Positions 48,372 to 56,510 of a stretch of DNA of 56,510 nt are shown piece after piece. Position 1 is the first letter of the stretch. Each line of letters starts with the position of its first letter. The notes beneath the pieces were generated by a model, which saw only the letters and a program-made list of their open reading frames with translations, was not told the DNA's origin and did no database searches. Source of the DNA: Gemmatimonadota bacterium (GTDB lineage: Bacteria > Gemmatimonadota > Gemmatimonadetes > Longimicrobiales > Gaopeijiaceae); the NCBI GenBank assembly GCA_022826025.1, contig JAJDVR010000026.1:1-56510 (forward strand), read 5' to 3'. Made by a program: the position numbers and the translations under genes.

Positions 48372-49499
48372 ATGTCCGATCCATCGACCTCCCCTGCGGG
48401 GGACGCCCCGCTCGACATCATGAACGACGAGGTCGTCGCCCGGATTCGCTGGACCCTCCACAAGGGGCTCGGCGCGATCACCCTGAGGCGACTCATCGAC
48501 CAGTTCGGTTCCGCCCGCGAGGCGCTTTCGGCAGACCGAAAGAAGCTGCCTCCGCAGGCCAGCCAGGCCCGCAAGGCGCGCGAAACAACGCGTCCCCTCC
48601 GCGATGTGCTCGCCACCGCGCGGCGGATCGGCGCGCTGGCAACGGGCTACCGGCTGCCCGGCTTTCCCGAGCTGCTCAACCACCTGGACCATCCGCCGCC
48701 CCTTCTCTTCCTGCGCGGAGATCCCTCCCTGCTGCACGCCCCCGCCGTGGCCGTGGTCGGGTCGCGCAAGGCCAGCGAGTACGGGCGCGGCATGGCGCGC
48801 AGCATGGGGGAGGGGCTGGCCCGGGGGGGAGTGACGGTCGTGAGCGGGCTGGCGCTGGGCATCGACGGCGCCGCGCACCGGGGAGCCCTGGCCGCCGCCG
48901 GGGACACGATAGCGGTCCTGGGGTGCGGCCCCGACGTGGCCCATCCACCTTCCCATCGCCGACTCTTCCGGGACATCCTCCAGAGAGGTCTGGTGGTCTC
49001 GGAGTTCCTCCCCGGCGAGGCGCCTCTCCCGCACCATTTCCCCCGGCGCAACCGCTTGATCGCCGGTTTGTCGAAGGCGGTGGTGGTCGTGGAGGCTGCG
49101 AGGAGGAGCGGTGCCCTGATCACGGTCGAGCACGCACTGGACATCGGCCGGGACGTGTTCGCGGTTCCGGGAACGGTCGGCCGTCGCCAGAGCGAGGGAG
49201 CCCACGCCCTGATCCGCGACGGAGCCGGCCTGGTTACGAGCGCCCACGACGTCCTCCTTGGGGCCAGCCTCGCAGACACCGACCCGGCCGCGCGGTCTCG
49301 CGGTCGGGCCCCCTCCGGACTCGATGCCCGCCAGCGAGCCCTGTGGGACGCGCTGGAGGCGGAGCCCGACCACATCGACCTCCTCGCCCGGAGGGCCCGT
49401 CTGGACATCGCGACCGCGGCGGCGACCCTGTCGGTCATGGAGGTTCACGGATGGGTGCGACGCGCGCCCGGGCTCCGCTTCGCCAGACACCCGACCTGA
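48372..49499 (+). CDS. dprA: DNA processing protein DprA
   Basis: VAVVGSRKASEYGRGMARSMGEGLARGGVTVVSGLALGIDGAAHRGAL, HHFPRRNRLIAGLSKAVVVVEAARRSGALIT, C-terminal winged helix. Confidence 0.95.
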   Translation: MSDPSTSPAGDAPLDIMNDEVVARIRWTLHKGLGAITLRRLIDQFGSAREALSADRKKLPPQASQARKARETTRPLRDVLATARRIGALATGYRLPGFPELLNHLDHPPPLLFLRGDPSLLHAPAVAVVGSRKASEYGRGMARSMGEGLARGGVTVVSGLALGIDGAAHRGALAAAGDTIAVLGCGPDVAHPPSHRRLFRDILQRGLVVSEFLPGEAPLPHHFPRRNRLIAGLSKAVVVVEAARRSGALITVEHALDIGRDVFAVPGTVGRRQSEGAHALIRDGAGLVTSAHDVLLGASLADTDPAARSRGRAPSGLDARQRALWDALEAEPDHIDLLARRARLDIATAAATLSVMEVHGWVRRAPGLRFARHPT

Positions 49500-49505
49500 A
49501 GGCCC

Positions 49506-50726
49506 ATGGACGAAGTGCCCCCGGCTGCCGGCACCCAGTGCGGGGAGCAACCCCGGGAAGGACCGTTTTCAGTGGATGGCGCGACATCATCCGTCTACGT
49601 GCACGCACCCTTCTGCGCCCGGCGCTGCTTTTATTGCGACTTCGCCGTAACGGTCGACCGCGAGGGTCGGCACGACGCCTGGCTGAAGGCGATCTCCGCG
49701 GAATGGCGTCAGATCCGGCGCGAGGACCTGTTCTCGTTTCCGGAACCCCTCCGGACGCTCTACGTCGGGGGAGGCACGCCTTCCCTCCTGGGCACGCGCG
49801 CCATGGACGGCCTGGCATCCGTGATCGGTTTCCGCCTCTTGAGCAATCCCGACCTGGAGTGGACGGCGGAGGCGAATCCGGAGAGCTTCACTCCGGCCAT
49901 CGCCCGAGCCTGGCGAGAGGCGGGAGTGAATCGCGTCAGCCTGGGCGTGCAGAGCTTCCACGAGCCGTCGCTGCGCTGGATGGGACGCCTGCACGGTTCC
50001 GCGGGTGCCGCAGAGGCGGTGCGCAACGCCCGGCGGGCCGGCTTCCGGAATGTGAGCGCGGACCTCATCTTCGGCCTTCCCGGGCACCTGGCGCGCGACT
50101 GGGGCGACGACCTCGAACGCGTGCTCGACCTGGGCGTCGAACACATGAGTCTCTACGGGCTCACTGTGGAGCCGCGCACGCCCCTCGGGCGGGCTGTGGC
50201 CGACGGCCGCGAGCGGGTTGCCTCCGAGGGTCGGTACCGCGACGAGTATCTGGAAGCAGTGGAACGGCTCACCGGGGCGGGCTACCTTCACTACGAGGTC
50301 AGCAGTTTCGCCATCCCGGGCCGCGAATCCCGCCACAATGAAGTGTACTGGTCGGGCCGTTCCTACCTGGGTCTGGGCAATGGGGCGCACAGCTTTCGCA
50401 AGCCCTTGCGCCGCTGGAACCTGCGTGACTGGAAGGAATACAGTACATCGGTCGTGAAGGGGGACGCCGCGATCGCGGGACACGAGGCGCTGGACCGGGC
50501 CGCACTGCGGCTGGAGCGAATCTGGCTGGGACTCCGCGCCCGCAGGGGCGTTTCCCTCGCGTCGATTCCGGCGCGGGCGGCGGCTGTGACTGAGCGATGG
50601 ATGCGGAGGGATTGGGCCCGGGCGGAAGCCGGCAGACTTCGGCTGACCGTCGAAGGCTGGCTGCTGCTCGACGCCCTCGCCATCGAGCTGGACGAAGCGG
50701 TGACGAATCGAAAGGACGGGGAATGA
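49506..50726 (+). CDS. hemW: HemW-like radical SAM protein
   Basis: SVYVHAPFCARRCFYCDFAV (CxxxCxxC), LYVGGGTPSLL, SLGVQSFHEPSLRWMGRLH, ADLIFGLPG. Confidence 0.93.
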   Translation: MDEVPPAAGTQCGEQPREGPFSVDGATSSVYVHAPFCARRCFYCDFAVTVDREGRHDAWLKAISAEWRQIRREDLFSFPEPLRTLYVGGGTPSLLGTRAMDGLASVIGFRLLSNPDLEWTAEANPESFTPAIARAWREAGVNRVSLGVQSFHEPSLRWMGRLHGSAGAAEAVRNARRAGFRNVSADLIFGLPGHLARDWGDDLERVLDLGVEHMSLYGLTVEPRTPLGRAVADGRERVASEGRYRDEYLEAVERLTGAGYLHYEVSSFAIPGRESRHNEVYWSGRSYLGLGNGAHSFRKPLRRWNLRDWKEYSTSVVKGDAAIAGHEALDRAALRLERIWLGLRARRGVSLASIPARAAAVTERWMRRDWARAEAGRLRLTVEGWLLLDALAIELDEAVTNRKDGE

Positions 50727-51805
50727 CGATGCGGACGGGGCGACTGCGGGAGCGCATCGTCGTCCGCGAAGAGCTGACGACTCGAGAACGACAGGTTCTG
50801 GAGGCGGTGGTGCGCACCTACGTCGACACCGCCGGCCCGGTGGGCAGCCACTCGGTGAACCGGCGCTGGAAGCTGGGGGTGTCGGCCGCCACCATCCGCA
50901 ACACCATGGCGGAGCTGGAGTCGAAGGGGTACCTGGCCCGGCCTCACGCATCCGCCGGGCGGGTGCCGACCGACGCCGCCTACCGGTATTTCGTGGACCG
51001 CCTCATCCGCCCCACGCCGCTGACCCACGCGGAGCGCGACCGGATCGAAGAGGAACTCGACCCGGATGCCGCCTCCCCGATCGAGCGTCTGGTGCGGCGA
51101 ACCACCCGCGCCCTCAGCCTGATCAGCCACGAACTGGGGCTGGGGCTGGTGCCGAGCCTGGACTCGGCGGTACTGGAGAAGATCGAACTCATCCGGCTCT
51201 CCTCGCACAAGGCGCTCATGGTGGCCACCGTGCGCAACGGCCTGGTGCGCACGGTCTACGTGGACCTTCCCCTGGAGATTCCGCGGGATACCCTGGTGAC
51301 CCTGACGGTCATCCTGAACGAACGTCTCGCCGGGCTCACCTTCGCGGACCTGAGGGAGTCGCTGCCCGAACGCCTGCGTGATCCGGGCACCGACAGCGAA
51401 ACCGCCACCGAGCTGCTGAACATCTTCATGGAGTCCGCCCAGTCGCTGCTGGACTGGCCGGAGGCCGGTGGATCGCCCGTGCTCTTCGGGCAGACGTCGG
51501 TGCTCGCCAGCCAGCCGGAGTTCACCAGCGGACAGCGACTCAAGAGCCTCATCGAACTGACCGAGCACAACCAGCTGATGGAGAGCGTGCTGAGCAATCG
51601 CCGGCACGGCGGCGGGCTGCGCATCACGATCGGCCGGGAGCATCAGGACGAAGCGCTCTCGGGCTTCACGCTGGTGACGGCCGAATACCACGTGGGCGGG
51701 CTGAAAGGGGTGGTGGGGGTCATCGGCCCGACGCGCATGCCTTACGAAAAGGTCATCAGCCTGGTGGGCTACACTTCTTCACTCGTGAACGACATTCTGC
51801 GCTGA
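50723..51805 (+). CDS. hrcA: Heat-inducible transcription repressor HrcA
   Basis: LTTRERQVLEAVVRTYVDTAGPVGSHSVNRRWKLGVSAATIRNTMAELESKGYLARPHASAGRVPTDAAYRYFVD; C-terminal GPTRMPYEKVISLVGYTS. Confidence 0.96.
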   Translation: MTMRTGRLRERIVVREELTTRERQVLEAVVRTYVDTAGPVGSHSVNRRWKLGVSAATIRNTMAELESKGYLARPHASAGRVPTDAAYRYFVDRLIRPTPLTHAERDRIEEELDPDAASPIERLVRRTTRALSLISHELGLGLVPSLDSAVLEKIELIRLSSHKALMVATVRNGLVRTVYVDLPLEIPRDTLVTLTVILNERLAGLTFADLRESLPERLRDPGTDSETATELLNIFMESAQSLLDWPEAGGSPVLFGQTSVLASQPEFTSGQRLKSLIELTEHNQLMESVLSNRRHGGGLRITIGREHQDEALSGFTLVTAEYHVGGLKGVVGVIGPTRMPYEKVISLVGYTSSLVNDILR

Positions 51806-51818
51806 GCGCGGGGTCCGA

Positions 51819-52964
51819 ATGGCCGACTACTACGAGACCCTGGGCGTATCCCGGGGCGCGGACGTACAGGAGATCCGGAAGGCCTACCGGCGTCTCGCGA
51901 TGCAGCACCATCCCGATCGCAATCAGGGCTCGCGGGAAGCGGAGGAGCGCTTCAAGGAGGTCACCCGCGCCTACGAGATCCTGAGCAGCCCGGAGAAAAG
52001 GGAGCTCTACGACCGGTACGGGGAGCAGGGAGTCAACCGCGGCCACGGGGGAGGCGGCTTCGGCGGTTTCGACTTCTCGGACGCGATCGAGATCTTCATG
52101 CGGGATTTCGGAAGCGGAGGCGGCTTCGGCGACCTTTTCGGCCGTCGCCCTTCGGGCACCCCGCGCAGCCCAGGGGGGAAAGGCATTCGCCTGCGTCTTC
52201 GACTCACGCTGGGGGAGGTTGCGAGCGGAGTCGACAAGCGGCTGCGGGTAAGCCTGCTCGAGCCCTGCGAGGACTGCGGCGCCACCGGGGCTCTCGGCTC
52301 GGGACCGACACTCTGTCCCGCTTGCAACGGCACCGGCCAGGAACGCATCAGCCGGCACTCCCCCCTGGGACAATTCGTAAGCGTGCAACCGTGCCGCATG
52401 TGCGCTGGCCAGGGAGAGATCATCCGGGATCCCTGTCCCACCTGCCGCGGAGAAGGGCGGGTGCGCGAGGAATCCACGATCACCGTGGAGGTGCCCGCGG
52501 GCGTCTCCACGGAGAACTACATCACCTTGCGGGGACAGGGGAACGTCGGGCCAAGAGGCGGGCCGCGCGGCGACATCACCGTCCTGATCGCCGTGGAGGA
52601 CCATCCCGACTTCAAGAGGGACGGCAACGACCTCGTCCATGAGCTTCACGTGACCTTCACCCAGGCCGCTTTGGGCGATCACGTCGACGTGCCGACCGTC
52701 GGGGGAAGCGCGCCCCTTTCGGTGCCCGCCGGGGTCCAGACCGGAGAGGTGTTGCGCATGCGCGGTCTGGGGCTGCCCGACCTGGACGGCGGCATGAAGG
52801 GCGACCAGCTCGTCCGCGTCGTCGTCTGGACGCCCGAGGACCTCGACCGTCGGCAACGGGAGGCGCTGGAACGGTTGCGGGAGGTGGAGGACCCGGTTCC
52901 CGAGCATGCGGGGCGAGGCAGGAGGGGGTTCTGGGCACGCGTGAAGGAAGCCTTCGTCCCGTAG
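51819..52964 (+). CDS. dnaJ: Chaperone protein DnaJ
   Basis: J-domain with HPD, Gly/Phe region, four CxxCxGxG-type motifs (CEDCGATG, CPACNGTG, CRMCAGQG, CPTCRGEG). Confidence 0.96.
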   Translation: MADYYETLGVSRGADVQEIRKAYRRLAMQHHPDRNQGSREAEERFKEVTRAYEILSSPEKRELYDRYGEQGVNRGHGGGGFGGFDFSDAIEIFMRDFGSGGGFGDLFGRRPSGTPRSPGGKGIRLRLRLTLGEVASGVDKRLRVSLLEPCEDCGATGALGSGPTLCPACNGTGQERISRHSPLGQFVSVQPCRMCAGQGEIIRDPCPTCRGEGRVREESTITVEVPAGVSTENYITLRGQGNVGPRGGPRGDITVLIAVEDHPDFKRDGNDLVHELHVTFTQAALGDHVDVPTVGGSAPLSVPAGVQTGEVLRMRGLGLPDLDGGMKGDQLVRVVVWTPEDLDRRQREALERLREVEDPVPEHAGRGRRGFWARVKEAFVP

Positions 52965-52974
52965 AAACAGGTCC

Positions 52975-53901
52975 GTGGATGCATCCGCGCGTGCACCGGG
53001 GGCGGCGGGGGCACCTCCGATGATCCCCGACCGCTGGCTCGCCGTCGCTGCCGGCGCGCCCGACTCCGCCGCGGTCGGCCTGGTGGCCGCGCAACTCGTG
53101 CAAAGCGGTGCGCGCGCCGTGGTCGAGCAGGCGGACGGGACGCTGGTCACCCATTTCCCGCCCCCCGACGATGTCCCGGTGTTTCTGGCCGCGCTCGGCA
53201 GCGCACTGAACCAGGCAGCCGGCGGGCCCGTCGATCTGCGCTGTCACTGGCTGCCGCACGAGGAATGGGCGGAGACCTGGAGGCAGGGGCTCAGGCCCAC
53301 GCGCGTCAGTCGCCGCATCACCGTGGCGCCAACCTGGGATGTCCCGCCCGAGCCGGATGGAGGCGTGCTGATCACCCTGGATCCCGGTGTGGCGTTCGGC
53401 ACCGCCCGCCACGCCTCGACCCGTTGCGCACTGCGGTTGCTCGACTCCGCGGTTCGTCCCGGGGCCGACATCGCCGACGTGGGCACGGGTTCCGGAATCC
53501 TCGCCATCGCGGCGGCCCGACTCGGCGCCGGTCGCGTGCTGGCCGCGGACGACGATCCCCTCGCGTGTGCGGCAGCCCGCGACAACGTGGACGCCAACCG
53601 CGCCGGCGATGCGGTCGAGATCCACGAGCGAAGGGTCTCGCCCGATTGGCTCGCCGCGCACCATCCCCTCGACGGCGTGGCCGCGAACATCGAGAGCGGG
53701 GTGCTGACCGCTCTCCTGCCGGGATTTGCAGCCGCCCTGGCGCCCGGCGGGTGGCTCATGGTGTCGGGGCTGCTCGCCGAAGAGTCAGGTGACTTCGCCT
53801 ACGCGGCCGCGCCCTTCGGTTTCCGTCTCCGGGACGACGATGCCGAAGACGGCTGGTGGGCCGGGACCTTCCGCCTCGTTCCCGGATCGGCGGACGGATA
53901 G
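52975..53901 (+). CDS. prmA: Ribosomal protein L11 methyltransferase PrmA-like
   Basis: HEEWAETWRQGLRPTRVSRRITVAPTWD, DPGVAFGTARHASTRCALRLL, ADVGTGSGILAIAAARLGAGRVLAADDDPLA. Confidence 0.9.
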   Translation: MDASARAPGAAGAPPMIPDRWLAVAAGAPDSAAVGLVAAQLVQSGARAVVEQADGTLVTHFPPPDDVPVFLAALGSALNQAAGGPVDLRCHWLPHEEWAETWRQGLRPTRVSRRITVAPTWDVPPEPDGGVLITLDPGVAFGTARHASTRCALRLLDSAVRPGADIADVGTGSGILAIAAARLGAGRVLAADDDPLACAAARDNVDANRAGDAVEIHERRVSPDWLAAHHPLDGVAANIESGVLTALLPGFAAALAPGGWLMVSGLLAEESGDFAYAAAPFGFRLRDDDAEDGWWAGTFRLVPGSADG

Positions 53902-54362
53902 GCGAACCGCATCCCGGCAGCGTTGCGTTGCCGTCGCAGGCGCCGGTGCTCCCTCAGCAGTCGGAACCAGCGGTTGACGGCGGACGGTGACTTCACATCC
54001 AGGTTGCGGGCGAGAAAGGCGAGGGTACGGTGGTTCCAGCGCACCAGGGGGTCGCCGCGCATATGCCGCCGATCGTCGGTCTCAAGAAGGACCACCCAGG
54101 GGCAGGGCGTGAGATACTGCTCCGAGAGCAACTCGGCGTAAGGCCCCGGCGACTGGTGCAGGTTGCCGGCGGTCCACGCTCCCCGCATGGGATCGAGGAG
54201 GCGGTACCGGTCGGGGTGGTGGAGCACGGCCTCGACAACCTCCCGAGCCGCGGGTTCCGCCCCCCCGTCCCGTCCGAGCCTGTGCAGGAGGGTGTCCAGG
54301 CTGGCGGCGATCATCGAGGTCTCGGACATCAGTCGGCTGATGCGCTCCGCCATCTCTTTCAA
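53799..54362 (-). CDS. Hypothetical protein (unknown family), convergent with prmA
   Basis: 187-aa ORF in a region with no competing + strand gene apart from the prmA 3' end. GGAGG lies 6 nt upstream of a TTG start on the - strand (..GGAGGttctggTTGaaagag..). Balanced composition (LLETDDRRHMRGDPLVRWNHRTLAFLARNLDVKSPSAVNRWFRLLREH). Confidence 0.55.
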   Translation of the reverse strand: MKEMAERISRLMSETSMIAASLDTLLHRLGRDGGAEPAAREVVEAVLHHPDRYRLLDPMRGAWTAGNLHQSPGPYAELLSEQYLTPCPWVVLLETDDRRHMRGDPLVRWNHRTLAFLARNLDVKSPSAVNRWFRLLREHRRLRRQRNAAGMRFAYPSADPGTRRKVPAHQPSSASSSRRRKPKGAAA

Positions 54363-54563
54363 CCAGAACCTCCGTCCCTGGAGGAAGTCGCGGTGTCACC
54401 GGGAGGCTCCCGGCGACGAGTCCCAGATAGGTTAGGCTCTGGGGGCGGGCTCTCCCATGGCCGGATGGGACGTTTCACGATCGTGGCGACGGTCCTGGAT
54501 ACTCCCTGTGCTCCCCGGCGGAGATGGCTTCCGGACCAGGACCGATCCAGTCCCGATACCGCG

Positions 54564-54592
54564 TTGACCCTTCTGACAGCGCCGGATACCTT
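54564..54592 (+). promoter_or_regulatory. Candidate promoter, TTGACC-17-TACCTT
   Basis: -35 TTGACC 54564-54569, 17-nt spacer, -10 TACCTT 54587-54592; 66 nt upstream of the mutS2 ATG; same -10 hexamer as the promoter at 25421. Confidence 0.55.
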
Positions 54593-54658
54593 CCTTCTCC
54601 AATCCGCGACCACCCGCCCGCGCCGTCGGGGAGGGCGGTGTATGAACGCGCCATCCTG

Positions 54659-56510
54659 ATGGAACACGCCTTCGAAGTTCTCGGGCTGCCGGACGTGCTC
54701 GCACGCGTTGCAGCCTCGGCCTCCAGCGACGCGGGTCGCGATGCCGTCCTCGCGCTCAGGCCGGCAAGCCGCCCCGACATCATCCGGCGCGAGCTCGAAA
54801 GGGTACGCGAGACTGCCCGGCTCGCCGGCACAGTTCGATCCCTGTCGAAGATTCCCGATGCGCGCGGCGCTCTGCGCCGACTGCGCGCCGCGGGAGGCGT
54901 GCTTTCGCCCTCCGAACTCCATTCGATGGGCATTCTGCTGCGGTCCGCCCGCGAACTCGCCGATGACCTGTCGGCAACGGATCCGCCGCTGCCCCTGCTG
55001 GCACCGTTGCGCGACCGCCTCCTGGTCGACCGCGCCCTGGAGGAGCGCATCCTGCGTACCGTAGACCGGACCGGCGAGGTACTGGATACGGCGAGCCCGG
55101 AGTTGTCGCGGCTGCGCGCCAGGTTGAAGCGCAGTCGCGGCGTCATCGTCGGGCGGCTGGAAGCCTACGTGCGTACGCTCCCGGCTGCATGGGTCATCCC
55201 CGATGCCTCGGTGACAGTGCGCGAGGGCCGCTACGTAATCCCCGTCCGGCGCGCGGGACGGAACGATGTGGGGGGAGTCGTCCACGGGACATCGGCCACC
55301 GGCGCCACGCTCTTCGTCGAACCGCCCCTCGCGATCGAACTGATGAACCGGGTTCGTGAGCTGGAGTCGGCGGAGGTGCGCGAGATCGACCGGGTGCTGG
55401 CGCAGTGCACCAGCGCGCTCGCCCCGCTCCACGACGGCCTGGCCGGCAGCCAGGAGGCCCTGATCGACTTCGATTCGCTCGACGCCCGCGCGCGCGCGGC
55501 TCTCGGATGGAACGGCAGCGTCCCGGCGCTGGTGCCCGAGGGGGAACACGCGCTGTGCATCGTCCAGGGACGACATCCGCTGCTGGCGTTGCGGGAGGAC
55601 GTGGAGGCCGTGCCCTTCGACCTGGTGCTGGAGCCGGAGGAACGGGTGCTGGTGGTGTCGGGTCCCAACACGGGTGGAAAGAGCGTGTTTCTCAAGTCCG
55701 TCGGGCTCATCTGCGTGCTCGCGCAGTGCGGCGTCGTTCCCCCTGTAGGTCCCGGGACCCGGATTCCCGTGTTTCGCCGTTTCTTCGCCGACATCGGGGA
55801 CGAGCAATCGGTCGAAGACGATCTTTCCACGTTCGCCGCCCATCTCGCCAACCTGAAGGACATCCTTGCGCGCGCCGGCGATACGGCGCTGGTGCTCATT
55901 GACGAGATGGGTACCGGTACGGACCCGGATGAGGGGGCGGCCCTGTCGGCCGCGGTGCTGGAAGCGCTGGCGGAGCGCGGGGCACGGGTGGTGGTGACCT
56001 CGCACCTCGGACAGCTCAAGAGGCTGGATGCGCCCGGAAGCGGCATCGTGAACGGTTCATTGCACTTCGATCCGGAGCGCACCCGGCCAACCTATCGCTT
56101 TCACAAGGGGAGGCCCGGGCGCAGCTACGGGCTCGCCATCGCACGTTCCCTGGGATTCGCGAGATCCCTGATCGATGGGGCCGAAGCTCGTCTTTCGCGG
56201 GACGAGGTGCGCATGGATGAGCTTCTGGAGCGCCTGGAGCTCCTGGAGGCGGATGCCGCCAGGGCCAGGGCCGCTCTCGCCGCCAGGGAAGCCGAGGTGG
56301 AAGGGCGCGCCAGGGAGAACGCAGTGCTCGGCGCCACCCTCGAGGCTCGCGAGCGCAGGATCAGGCGCGAAGAACGCGCGGTCCAGCGCCGCGCCCAGGC
56401 CGACGCGCGCCGGATCCTGCTCGAAGCCCGCCGCGAAGTCGAGAGCGCCATCGCCGAGGTGCGCGCCGGCCGGGCCGGTGAGGACGAGGAGGTCGCCCGC
56501 GGCGCGCGCA
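54659..56510 (+). CDS. mutS2: Endonuclease MutS2 (3' end truncated by window end)
   Basis: Own translation; absent from the ORF track because there is no stop in the window: MEHAFEVLGLPDVLARVAASASSDAGRD..., Walker A VVSGPNTGGKSVFLKSVGL, FADIGDEQSVEDDLSTFAAHLANL, LIDEMGTGTDPDEGAALSAAVLEAL. Confidence 0.94.
   Translation, partial: MEHAFEVLGLPDVLARVAASASSDAGRDAVLALRPASRPDIIRRELERVRETARLAGTVRSLSKIPDARGALRRLRAAGGVLSPSELHSMGILLRSARELADDLSATDPPLPLLAPLRDRLLVDRALEERILRTVDRTGEVLDTASPELSRLRARLKRSRGVIVGRLEAYVRTLPAAWVIPDASVTVREGRYVIPVRRAGRNDVGGVVHGTSATGATLFVEPPLAIELMNRVRELESAEVREIDRVLAQCTSALAPLHDGLAGSQEALIDFDSLDARARAALGWNGSVPALVPEGEHALCIVQGRHPLLALREDVEAVPFDLVLEPEERVLVVSGPNTGGKSVFLKSVGLICVLAQCGVVPPVGPGTRIPVFRRFFADIGDEQSVEDDLSTFAAHLANLKDILARAGDTALVLIDEMGTGTDPDEGAALSAAVLEALAERGARVVVTSHLGQLKRLDAPGSGIVNGSLHFDPERTRPTYRFHKGRPGRSYGLAIARSLGFARSLIDGAEARLSRDEVRMDELLERLELLEADAARARAALAAREAEVEGRARENAVLGATLEARERRIRREERAVQRRAQADARRILLEARREVESAIAEVRAGRAGEDEEVARGAR

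Noticed and set aside
45766-48384. 872-aa - strand ORF
   Set aside because: Antisense to asparaginase II, CMD-like and obg; shadow ORF.

Overview
The window is a GC-rich bacterial chromosomal segment from a diderm. The Bacteroidota-like SecA insert, complete Tol-Pal, LptD, LolA and Lnt, and the overall protein style suggest Gemmatimonadota or a relative, but this is inference only. About 50 tightly packed genes are visible, nearly all on the + strand, and almost all are core housekeeping or envelope-biogenesis genes: secA(partial)-radC-rel-uvrB-tsaE-tsaB-tolQ-tolR-tonB/tolA-like-tolB-pal-cpoB-nrdR-tatC-lptD; an Fn3 lipoprotein; glutamate formimidoyltransferase-TPR-polyprenyl synthase-DUF4321-tatA; ppiD (- strand); TPR-aroQ-efp-accB-accC-ftsK-lolA-OMP-lnt; prfA-prmC-ylbF-ino1; tmk-S41-like-DAACS symporter-class V PLP enzyme-ctpA; asparaginase II-CMD-obg-dprA-hemW-hrcA-dnaJ-prmA; a small - strand ORF; and mutS2 (partial). 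I see no rRNA, tRNA, CRISPR array, phage or IS element. I did not find a clearly new multi-gene system. The best leads are: an apparently leaderless promoter/start at the formimidoyltransferase gene; a small set of matching TTGAnn-17/18-TAnnnT promoters, including a divergent pair; a 22-bp perfect palindrome followed at once by a second imperfect one between ino1 and tmk; a 159-nt leader upstream of ctpA with four successive hairpins; a coupled four-gene cassette with an atypical S41-like lipoprotein; a redistribution of linkers between TolA-like and Pal proteins; and a convergently overlapping - strand ORF of unknown function. All calls come from reading the sequence; no database search or folding was run.
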